From contig JALNXE010000076.1 of NCBI GenBank assembly GCA_023230525.1, positions 1-21,081 on the forward strand: 21,081 nucleotides of DNA. The letters run 5' to 3'. A program made the position numbers and the translations under genes. The stretch is from Desulfobulbaceae bacterium (GTDB taxonomy: Bacteria; Desulfobacterota; Desulfobulbia; Desulfobulbales; SURF-16). Below are positions 14,441-21,081 of this stretch, piece after piece. Position 1 is the stretch's first letter. Every line of letters begins with the position of its first letter. Under the pieces are notes generated by a model. That model saw only the letters and a program-made list of their open reading frames with translations, was not told where the DNA came from and did no database searches.

Positions 14441-15699
14441 ATGGTCCAGATCAGGCCCGGCAGCAGGAACAGCAGGGCCAGGCGCAGGGCCACGGTACGC
14501 GGGTCGGTGCCGTTTTCCAGGGCTGCCCCGGTGAAATAGGTGGAAAGGCTGAGTATCAGGGTGAGCAGGGCCATTTCCGCGGCAAAGACCCGGCCCCGGA
14601 AACGGTCTTCCACCATCCGCTGCAGCAGGGTGGTGGAAAAAACCCACTGCACTGCGCCGCCCAGGTGGCCGCAGAAGACGAAAAGGGCGGCCCAGGCCAG
14701 GCTCGGCGCCTGGGCAAACAGCAGGTAGGAGCCGGAGGCGACAAAGAAACTGTAGCCGATGGCCCGGGACATGGCCGGCCGGCTTTCCCCGAACAGGTGC
14801 CAGGCCAGCAGCGGCCCCACCGCCGCCCCCAGGCCCCGGGTGCTGTAAAGTATGCCGCTGTTGCTCCCCTGGACGTGGCCTGCGGCAAAGACCTGCTCGC
14901 CGAACACGGTCAGCATGACCAGGATGCCGCCGGACAGGGCCCAGCCGCTTTTTACCAGCAGCAGGGCCGCCACCTGCCGGTGCCGGGCCACATACTGCAC
15001 CCCCTCCACCAGATCATTGAGCCCCAGCCAGTCCCGCCAGGAAGGCGCGCCCTTCCGGCGGGAGGGCAGGGGAGGCAGGGTCAGCCAGCTGATCATCAGC
15101 CCGGAGATGAGAAAGGTGGCGGCATCAAAGACAATGGCTGTGCGCCAGCCGAAATAGGCGGTGGTGAAGCCGCCCAGGGCCGCGCCGAAGGCGAGCATGA
15201 TCGACCAGGTTGCCCCGCTCAGGGCATTGGCCAGATTGAGTTCCTCCGGCCGGCAGAGATTGGGCACCGAGGCCCGGCGGGCCGGATCGGCAAAGGTCCA
15301 CAGCGACTCCTGCAGCAGGGCCAGGCCGTAAACCAGCCACACCTGTTCCGGCCGGGTAATCAGCAGAAAGCAGAGGACGATCCCCACCCGCAGCAGGTCG
15401 CAGCCGATCATGATGGCCTTGCGGGAAAAACGGTCGGCCAGCACGCCGGCGGCAGGGCCCAGCACGGCGGTGGGGATGAATTTGGCGATGAGAAACCAGC
15501 TTATCGCCTTGCCGGAGCCGCTGAGCTGCTGCAGCAGCACGAAGATGGCGATATAGTTGAACCAGTTGCCGAACTGGCTGATGACCCCGGCCAGCCACAG
15601 TCTGGTGAACTGCGGATTGGTGCGGAACAGGGTGACATAGCTCCGCCAGTTGTTGACCGACAGAACCGGCCGGGGGGCAGGGGATGATTGCAGGGTCAT
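14407..15699 (-). CDS. MFS transporter (DHA3/MFS_3-like exporter)
   Basis: A 430-residue protein with about 12 hydrophobic segments and the MFS motif A as GVLADRFSRKAI at residues 85-96, between TM2 and TM3. The N-terminal pattern FTRLWLAGVISQFGNWFNYI fits the DHA3-like drug and siderophore exporters (EntS and macrolide efflux relatives). A central cytoplasmic loop (PSRRKGAPSWRDWLGLNDLV) separates the two halves. It should be a proton-driven exporter in the inner membrane with unknown substrate. ATG at 15699 has no clear Shine-Dalgarno, but the N-terminus fits the family. It is a single gene transcribed toward the glycosyltransferase gene and shares 34 bases with its 3' end. The divergent neighbour is fbp, about 200 bases away. 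Nothing links the substrate to the neighbours. Confidence 0.85.
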   Translation of the reverse strand: MTLQSSPAPRPVLSVNNWRSYVTLFRTNPQFTRLWLAGVISQFGNWFNYIAIFVLLQQLSGSGKAISWFLIAKFIPTAVLGPAAGVLADRFSRKAIMIGCDLLRVGIVLCFLLITRPEQVWLVYGLALLQESLWTFADPARRASVPNLCRPEELNLANALSGATWSIMLAFGAALGGFTTAYFGWRTAIVFDAATFLISGLMISWLTLPPLPSRRKGAPSWRDWLGLNDLVEGVQYVARHRQVAALLLVKSGWALSGGILVMLTVFGEQVFAAGHVQGSNSGILYSTRGLGAAVGPLLAWHLFGESRPAMSRAIGYSFFVASGSYLLFAQAPSLAWAALFVFCGHLGGAVQWVFSTTLLQRMVEDRFRGRVFAAEMALLTLILSLSTYFTGAALENGTDPRTVALRLALLFLLPGLIWTIYRRTSAASCR

Positions 15700-15903
15700 G
15701 GGAAGTTGTCTGTCAGGTGGATAAATAGTTGAAGGGTTGCATGGCCCGTGGTATCAATATCAATGTCGAGACTCTGGCGTTCCGGGATTGTGGTTATCGA
15801 TGCATGATGCCCCCGTCAAGCCCAACGCAGAAACCAGCGCTGCAAATAAATAAACCATGTTATCAATCTACCAGTCAACCACATTGACGGATTTGGAGGA
15901 AAT

Positions 15904-16911
15904 ATGAATAAACCCCTTGGCGTGACCGTGATCAGGCATATTGTTGACAGTCAGCGTCTGCACCCGGAGGCCACCGGCGATCTCTCCGGCCTGCTGAATG
16001 AACTGATTGTGGCCGGCAAAACCATCTCCGCGGAAGTCAACATGGCCGGCCTGGCGGATATTCTCGGCATGTCGGGCAAGACGAATATCCAGGGGGAAAA
16101 GGTGCAGAAGCTTGATGAGTTCGCCAATAACACCATCAAGAAGAGGATGGCCCGCTGCGGCTATCTCTGCGTCATGACCTCCGAGGAGGAGGATGACGCC
16201 ATCCCGGTGGAAGATGGCTACGAGGGTAAATACACCCTGGCCTTTGACCCCCTGGACGGCTCCACCAACATTGATGTCAATGTCAATATCGGCACCATAT
16301 TTTCCGTGCATCGCCGCAGGACCAAGTGGGGGCAGGGCAGCAGGGAGGATATGCTGCAAAAGGGCAGGGACCAGGTGGCGGCCGGATATATTCTCTACGG
16401 CTCCAGCACCATGCTGGTTTTCACCACCGGTGAAGGCGTCCAGGGCTTTACCCTGGACCCCAGTGTGGGCGAGTTTTATCTGTCCCATCCTGATATCCGC
16501 ACCCCGGTGCGCAGTAAATATCTCAGCGTCAACGAAGGCAACAGGAATTACTGGCCGGAAAATATCCGGCGCTATATCGATGCGCTGAAAGAGAAAGACA
16601 AGGAGAAGGGCAGGCCCTGCAGTTGCCGCTATATCGGTTCGCTGGTGGCTGATTTTCATCGCAATCTCATTGCCGGCGGCATCTTCATCTATCCCCGGGA
16701 CAACAAGAACCCGGACAAGCCTTACGGCAAACTGCGATTGCTCTATGAGGCGGCGCCCCTCGCCATGCTGATCGAACAGGCAGGGGGCCGGGCCATCACC
16801 GATGACGGTATCAATATCCTTGATATCGAGCCGAATTCTCTGCATCAGCGGGTGCCGCTGATCATCGGCAGTAAGCTTGATGTGGATGAAGCGCAAGGGT
16901 ACCTGGGTTAA
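15904..16911 (+). CDS. fbp: Fructose-1,6-bisphosphatase class 1
   Basis: A 335-residue cytoplasmic enzyme that hydrolyses fructose 1,6-bisphosphate to fructose 6-phosphate in gluconeogenesis or sugar-phosphate cycling. Length and motifs are typical of class 1. The acidic SEEEDD patch (93-98) and FDPLDGSTNIDVN (114-126, with D115 and D118) provide the Mg2+ ligands. GSLVADFHRNLIAGGIFIYP and LLYEAAPLAMLIEQAGGRA (with E282) complete the metal and substrate site. GGAGGA lies just upstream of the ATG, a strong ribosome binding site. The gene stands alone between a divergent transporter gene and a long non-coding stretch. A weak promoter-like pair, TTGAAG at 15729-15734 and TATCAA at 15752-15757 with 17 bases between, is the best candidate seen. 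Confidence 0.95.
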   Translation: MNKPLGVTVIRHIVDSQRLHPEATGDLSGLLNELIVAGKTISAEVNMAGLADILGMSGKTNIQGEKVQKLDEFANNTIKKRMARCGYLCVMTSEEEDDAIPVEDGYEGKYTLAFDPLDGSTNIDVNVNIGTIFSVHRRRTKWGQGSREDMLQKGRDQVAAGYILYGSSTMLVFTTGEGVQGFTLDPSVGEFYLSHPDIRTPVRSKYLSVNEGNRNYWPENIRRYIDALKEKDKEKGRPCSCRYIGSLVADFHRNLIAGGIFIYPRDNKNPDKPYGKLRLLYEAAPLAMLIEQAGGRAITDDGINILDIEPNSLHQRVPLIIGSKLDVDEAQGYLG

Positions 16912-16937
16912 GGGGCCGAACCCTGCCGCAGTTTGAC

Positions 16938-16961
16938 CGGGCAGGTCGTCTGACCTGCCCG
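16938..16961. repeat. GC-rich hairpin downstream of fbp
   Basis: GGGCAGGTC (16939-16947) pairs with GACCTGCCC (16952-16960), extended by one C-G pair, with a GTCT loop. It starts 27 bases past the fbp stop codon and is not followed by T residues. It is either a Rho-assisted 3' end or a dispersed palindrome related to the one at 5994-6014. Confidence 0.5.
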
Positions 16962-17435
16962 CTGCAGCCGCCCCTCTCCGGCTCGGGCCTCATCAGGCTC
17001 CGTTATTCAGGGGCTCCCCTTTCCGGGAAACTGGAAGTCTTTCATTGCGTGCCAGGCATTACCGGCGACCCGCTGCGCTGCCATCATCATCCCCTGCCCG
17101 GATAAAATGTCCCATCGCCTAATATCCTGAAAGAGCGGGATATTGTCTGCTTCCCCGTTGCCTGATCAAAAAAAAAGCTTTGATTTCGGCAAAACGTTCA
17201 CGATAGAATCCAGCATGCGCTTGCCGTATCTTTTTCCCACCCGGCTCTGATCTGGAGAATGAAGCGGAAAAACGGGAGGAATAAGTGCCTCTTACCCTCG
17301 TTCTTACCGTTCTGCTCAAGATGTCTTGTTTGGAGGAAGATTCGTGCTGTGCCGAACAACCCAGCGCTTCCAGCAGGCAGCAGTCCACTCGCTCGCTTCT
17401 CGATGTATGGATGCCGAGGGCTCTCGCCGGCCCTG

Positions 17436-17441
17436 TATAAT
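17436..17441 (+). promoter_or_regulatory. Candidate -10 box for the dCache chemoreceptor gene
   Basis: A perfect TATAAT lies 82 bases upstream of the receptor start. No good -35 element is found at the proper distance, so this is only a candidate. Confidence 0.3.
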
Positions 17442-17523
17442 GTTTTATCCTTAGTATTGCAGGTGTTTGGCGAAAAATCTTAAGGCGCGGTAAAAAAGTT
17501 GAAGCAACAGGAGGATAGCTGTG

Positions 17524-19488
17524 ATGAGACTCAAGAATATTCAAATCAGGATCGTTGTCTGGGCGGGCATCTGTCTGCTGTTGACCTCCGCGGTTATTAT
17601 CGCTTTTTCCGCCGTGAGCATGAAAAACGAGGCAACGCTTAACCGGGGAATGGCCTTTGAATCCGCCAGCCGCAGTGCCGTGAACGTGGCGGAAAAGACC
17701 GCCGCTGACATCAAGGCTGAAATTGAGGTGGCCCTGGACGCCGCCCGGACTCTGGCCCAGGAATTATCCGGGATAAAAGACGACGGATACCTGGTAAAAC
17801 TGGGACGGGATGAGGTCAACAGCATACTGAGAATTCTTCTGGACAGAAATCCGCAGTTTGTCGGAACCTATACCGGCTGGGAACCGAACGCCTTTGATGG
17901 CCGGGACGAAGATTTCCGCAACAGCCCCGGTCATGATGCAACAGGGCGCTTTGTACCTTACTGGAACCGGGATGCAAACGGCAAGGTAGCCATGGAACCG
18001 TTGCTGGATTATGAAAAGGAGGGCATAGGTGATTACTATCTGCTGCCCAGAAAGACCAAGAAAGAATGTATTCTTGATCCTTATATTTATCCGGTGCAGG
18101 GCAAGCCCACCCTGATCACCTCCCTGGTGGCGCCGGTCCTGGTGGGGGAGACGTTTTACGGGATTGCCGGGGTGGACCTGCAGTTGTCTTTTCTGCAGGG
18201 TCTGGCCGATAATGTCAAGGATCTCTATGACGGGGCCGCGGAAATCAGGTTGATCAGCAACAACGGCACCCTGGCGGCCATGACGGGTAAACCGGAACTG
18301 GCCGGCAAACCCATGAAGGATATCGATGCTGATTTCGAGAAGATACTGGCAGATATTGGCAAAGGAGAAAAAAAGGTCGGCCTGGATAAGCAGATGCTGG
18401 TGGTCTATGTTCCCTTGCAGATAGGGCGGACGGCCACCCCCTGGAGCGTGAGCATCCGCATCCCCGAGGCAAAGATCGCGGCCCAGGCGGATGCCCAGCT
18501 GCACCGGGCCTACCGGAAAATGATGTGGCTGGTGGCCATCAGCCTCGCGTGCGCCTTTGCCGGTCTCTGTCTGCTGTGGCTTATTGCCAGGAGTATTACC
18601 CGGCCCATCAAGGCCGCCATTGATAATCTTTCCTCCAGTGCCGGTCAGATAAACAACGCGGCCGGCCAGGTTTCGGCCGCCAGCCAGTCATTGGCCGAGG
18701 GCGCGTCGGAGCAGGCGGCGAGTATTGAGGAAACCTCGGCATCCCTGGAAGAGATATCCTCCATGACCAGACAGAATGCGGAAAATGCCGGCATGGCCGA
18801 CAATTTCATGAAAGAGGCCAATAAGGCGGTTGAGCTGGCCAATGATTCCATGGCCGCCTTGACTGTTTCCATGCGCGAGATTTCCGAGGCAAGTGAAGAG
18901 ACCTCCAAGATCATCAAGACCATTGATGAGATCGCCTTCCAGACCAATCTGCTGGCCTTGAATGCCGCGGTGGAGGCGGCCCGCGCCGGGGAGGCCGGGG
19001 CAGGCTTTGCCGTGGTGGCCGATGAGGTGCGGAATTTGGCCATGCGGGCGGCGGAAGCTGCAAAAAACACGGCGAGTCTGATTGAGGGCACGGTGAAAAA
19101 AACCATGGCAGGGGCAAGGCATCTTGAGAGGAGCAATAAGGCTTTTGCCGAGGTTGCCGGGAGCACCGGCAAGGTGAGCAGCCTGGTGGGTGAGATTGCC
19201 GTTGCCTCCAATGAACAGGCCAAGGGCATCGGCCAGGTGAACCAGGCCGTGAACGAAATGGATAAGGTGGTGCAGCAGAATGCGGCCACTGCCGAGGAGT
19301 CTGCCTCCGCTGCGGAAGAAATGAGCAGTCAGGCGGAACAGTTGAATGAGATTGTCAGCGATCTGGCCGAATTGGTCGGCAGAACGGCGGTGGAGAGGGG
19401 GGAGGCCAGCCCGCCCTTCAGCCGGGCGGCCGGCAGCAAAAGGCCCCCTGGGGCAGAACCGCAAAGACTGACCCATGAAGGGAAATAA
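17524..19488 (+). CDS. Methyl-accepting chemotaxis protein with periplasmic dCache-type sensor
   Basis: A 654-residue transmembrane chemoreceptor. TM1 is at about residues 7-28. A periplasmic region of about 300 residues has double-Cache features (TYTGWEPNAFDGRDEDF, GRFVPYW, then DPYIYPVQGKPTLITSLVAP and GIAGVDLQLSFLQ). TM2 is at about 333-358. The HAMP region is very short or degenerate and runs straight into SQSLAEGASEQAASIEETSA. The signalling tip is FQTNLLALNAAVEAARAG with FAVVADEVRNLAMR at about 472-509. dCache domains bind small molecules such as amino acids, organic acids or purines. The ligand cannot be predicted here. AGGAGG at 17509-17514 supports ATG 17524 or the adjacent GTG 17521. 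Unlike the two - strand receptors it ends in THEGK and has no tether pentapeptide. It converges on the next receptor, 94 bases away. Confidence 0.92.
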   Translation: MRLKNIQIRIVVWAGICLLLTSAVIIAFSAVSMKNEATLNRGMAFESASRSAVNVAEKTAADIKAEIEVALDAARTLAQELSGIKDDGYLVKLGRDEVNSILRILLDRNPQFVGTYTGWEPNAFDGRDEDFRNSPGHDATGRFVPYWNRDANGKVAMEPLLDYEKEGIGDYYLLPRKTKKECILDPYIYPVQGKPTLITSLVAPVLVGETFYGIAGVDLQLSFLQGLADNVKDLYDGAAEIRLISNNGTLAAMTGKPELAGKPMKDIDADFEKILADIGKGEKKVGLDKQMLVVYVPLQIGRTATPWSVSIRIPEAKIAAQADAQLHRAYRKMMWLVAISLACAFAGLCLLWLIARSITRPIKAAIDNLSSSAGQINNAAGQVSAASQSLAEGASEQAASIEETSASLEEISSMTRQNAENAGMADNFMKEANKAVELANDSMAALTVSMREISEASEETSKIIKTIDEIAFQTNLLALNAAVEAARAGEAGAGFAVVADEVRNLAMRAAEAAKNTASLIEGTVKKTMAGARHLERSNKAFAEVAGSTGKVSSLVGEIAVASNEQAKGIGQVNQAVNEMDKVVQQNAATAEESASAAEEMSSQAEQLNEIVSDLAELVGRTAVERGEASPPFSRAAGSKRPPGAEPQRLTHEGK

Positions 19489-19518
19489 TGCCGGACCTCG
19501 GATGCCGGCACCGCAGGT

Positions 19519-19540
19519 GGGGGGATGCTCGCTTTCCCCC
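19519..19540. terminator. Possible hairpin between two convergent chemoreceptor genes
   Basis: GGGGGA (19520-19525) pairs with TCCCCC (19535-19540) across nine bases, midway between the two facing stop codons. No T run follows on either strand, so it is a weak candidate for a shared 3' end. Confidence 0.3.
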
Positions 19541-19582
19541 TAAAGTTCCTTGCCCTTAACCTCCTCACTCCCTTGTTTTCCG

Positions 19583-21081
19583 TTAGAAATCCTGGAAATC
19601 ATCATCGTCAAGCGGGATGATTTCCTGCGGGGATGGCGATTTGGCCGTTGTTTGCAACTTTTTCCGGGCCGTGCCTCCCTGGAGATGTTTAATCTGTTTC
19701 GGCGCTGCTGTCTTTTTGCCGGCGCCGGCCGGGGGCGGGGTTCGCAGCGGCAACTGTTGCGCCGTGATTGCGGTAGCTTTGCCGCCCTCCACCATGCGTT
19801 GCATATCTGTGACAACATCGTTCATGGCAGCGGCCTGGGCTGACAGCTGCTCGGCCGCGGAAGCCGCCTCCTCCGAGGCCCCTGCATTGGCCTGGGTTAC
19901 CTTGTCGATCTCGTTGACCGCTTTATTGATCTGCTCAATACCCTCGGACTGTTCGCTTGAGGCGGTGGCTATCTCGGTGATCAGGCCGCTCACCTTATCG
20001 GTGGACTGTGCCGCATGGGTGAATGCCGTGCTGGTTTCCTGCAGAAGATTCTCGCCGGTGCGCACCTTGCTGACGGTGGAATCAATAAGGCTTGAGGTGT
20101 TTTTGGCGGACTCCGCCGCCCGCATGGCCAGATTCCTGACCTCGCCCGCCACTACCGCAAAGCCTGCCCCGGCCTCCCCGGCGCGGGCTGCCTCCACCGC
20201 GGCATTCAGGGCCAGCAGATTGGTCTGGAAGGCGATCTCGTCAATGGTTTTAACGATTTTCTGGGTTTCAGCACTGGCAGCGGAGATTTCCCCCATGGAT
20301 AGGGTCAGCTTCTGCATGGACTGGTCGGCGTCGCTGATAGCCGATTTCGTCTCCCGCATCAGGTTATCCGCCTGCTTGGTGTTATCGGCACTCTGCCGGA
20401 TAAGCGATGACATCTCCTCCAGGGAAGAGGAGGTTTCTTCCAGGGTGGCCGCCTGCTCCGAGGCGCCTTCCGCCAGGCTATGGCTTGCCTCGGCAATCTG
20501 GTTCGAGGCGGCATGAACCTCCATGGAATTCTGGGTGAGCCGTTTGACCATGTCCCTTAGCAGGCTGATCAGTCCCCTGGCCGTAAACAGGGCAATGAGC
20601 ATACCGAGCACAAGGGTGACCCCCGCCAGGACGGACACCATGCCCCTGGTTGCTTTTGCCGCGTTGAGCATGACGTCCTCGGTCATGATGTGGGTTTTGA
20701 TTTGGTTACGGATTTCACCAAGAATGGCGCGCACCTCTCTGAGGGCGGGCATGGTGCGATTGGCATAGATTTCCTTTGCCACCTCCATGCCCTCCAGTTC
20801 GTGCTCGGCCTCTCTGCTCATTATCTTCAACTTGTCCAGGGTGCCCTGCAGCATGGGCTTGGTGTCCTGCTGGAAGATTCTGATCGCTTCCTCCTTGTTG
20901 CCGGCGGCCAGGGCCTCCTTGATGCGGCTGGCTGACTGATGCATGGCGTTGTGGGTCTCGGGGAGGCTGTCCAGGGTCTTTTTGAACGTGTCGTCGGCAT
21001 TGGCATAGACACTTTTGGCATCTTCGGAAACGAGCCACCTGCCCAACTGGCATTTGGCTGGATCGGTCTCTGCGTTTTCCA
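19583..21081 (-). CDS. Methyl-accepting chemotaxis protein with CZB-like domain before the membrane helix (5' end outside window)
   Basis: The reading frame is open to the window edge, so the N-terminus is missing. About 499 residues are seen. The visible start ENAETDPAKCQLGRWL and the later THNAMH (H-x3-H) match the chemoreceptor zinc-binding (CZB) signature CxxGxW and HxxxH. The first zinc His would lie upstream, outside the window. A helical stretch follows, then one membrane helix (MVSVLAGVTLVLGMLIALFT), a very short HAMP-like linker, and the signalling domain with the tip FQTNLLALNAAVEAARAG. The protein ends in DFQDF, a CheR/CheB tether-like pentapeptide on a flexible acidic tail. Since the CZB part precedes the only visible membrane helix, it is probably periplasmic if a first helix exists upstream. 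CZB domains are known to sense zinc or hypochlorous acid in soluble receptors. The role here is inference. Confidence 0.88.
   Translation of the reverse strand, partial: ENAETDPAKCQLGRWLVSEDAKSVYANADDTFKKTLDSLPETHNAMHQSASRIKEALAAGNKEEAIRIFQQDTKPMLQGTLDKLKIMSREAEHELEGMEVAKEIYANRTMPALREVRAILGEIRNQIKTHIMTEDVMLNAAKATRGMVSVLAGVTLVLGMLIALFTARGLISLLRDMVKRLTQNSMEVHAASNQIAEASHSLAEGASEQAATLEETSSSLEEMSSLIRQSADNTKQADNLMRETKSAISDADQSMQKLTLSMGEISAASAETQKIVKTIDEIAFQTNLLALNAAVEAARAGEAGAGFAVVAGEVRNLAMRAAESAKNTSSLIDSTVSKVRTGENLLQETSTAFTHAAQSTDKVSGLITEIATASSEQSEGIEQINKAVNEIDKVTQANAGASEEAASAAEQLSAQAAAMNDVVTDMQRMVEGGKATAITAQQLPLRTPPPAGAGKKTAAPKQIKHLQGGTARKKLQTTAKSPSPQEIIPLDDDDFQDF

Larger units (their letters stand above)
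16912..17523. other. Gene-free stretch between fbp and the dCache chemoreceptor
   Basis: No confident gene is present. A + strand open frame at 17259-17483 (74 residues, with a CLLPSFLPFCSRC stretch) has a weak GGAG site but no recognisable family. An overlapping - strand frame at 17119-17544 runs across the receptor start and looks accidental. The stretch holds a GC hairpin after fbp (listed separately), an AATATCC/GGATATT inverted repeat at 17121-17144, a partial copy of the palindrome arm at 17045-17056 and the receptor promoter candidate near 17436. It may contain a decayed gene. Confidence 0.45.

Noticed and set aside
14665..15687. 340-codon + strand frame opposite the MFS gene
   Set aside because: Its Gln/Gly/Pro-rich composition is the typical shadow of a Leu/Ala-rich membrane protein on the other strand.
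17340..17450. Possible integron attC-like site (GAACAACCCAGCGCTTCCAGC region)
   Set aside because: It superficially resembles the left end of an attC, but a proper core site at the other end and the expected paired arms are not found. No integrase or cassette array is present.
1..21081. CRISPR array, tRNA, rRNA, complete insertion sequence or prophage
   Set aside because: No regularly spaced repeats, cloverleaf sequences, transposase or phage genes were recognised in the window.

Overview
The window is about 21 kb of GC-rich, Gram-negative sequence. Periplasmic c-type cytochrome motifs, a CusCBA tripartite efflux system, three large chemoreceptors with long C-terminal tails and a class 1 fructose-bisphosphatase suggest a free-living, motile anaerobe or facultative anaerobe. 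A Desulfobacterota (former Deltaproteobacteria) origin is my inference from the general look of the proteins. No rRNA, tRNA or other taxonomic marker is present to confirm it.

Left part (1-2637, + strand): an exported FG-GAP beta-propeller protein is followed after a short gap by an exported c-type cytochrome with two CxxCH sites and one altered site. An intrinsic terminator closes this unit. A 0.5 kb gene-free, palindrome-rich stretch follows.

Second part (3137-9964, + strand): a copper/silver export locus. It encodes a TolC-family outer membrane channel, a CusB-like adaptor with two N-terminal heavy-metal-binding modules (translationally coupled to the channel gene), a CusA-like RND pump with the three-methionine metal site, and a small secreted His/Met-rich protein. 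The small protein may do the work of CusF, but it does not show the CusF signature. The gap before cusA holds three palindromes in a row, and the gap after cusA holds a purine-rich tandem and inverted repeat. No metal-responsive regulator is visible.

Middle part (10106-14440): a chemoreceptor on the - strand has almost no periplasmic domain and a long repeated HAMP-like cytoplasmic region. A gene-free stretch follows, with an apparently ownerless intrinsic terminator. Next, on the - strand, is a more AT-rich hicAB module in which the toxin gene hicA carries a one-base frameshift and hicB is intact. A family 2 glycosyltransferase lies on the + strand. Its 3' end overlaps a convergent MFS transporter gene.

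Right part (15904-21081): fbp (class 1 fructose-1,6-bisphosphatase) is followed by a 0.6 kb gene-free stretch, then a dCache-type chemoreceptor on the + strand. Convergent to it is a third chemoreceptor, cut by the window end, with a chemoreceptor zinc-binding (CZB)-like domain placed before its membrane helix. Both - strand receptors end in a CheR/CheB tether-like pentapeptide and the + strand receptor does not.

Nothing here is clearly a new multi-gene system. The most unusual items are the frameshifted hicA with intact hicB, the probably extracytoplasmic CZB receptor, the CxxHH variant in the cytochrome, the His/Met-rich protein in the Cus locus, and the palindromic elements in the cus gaps.
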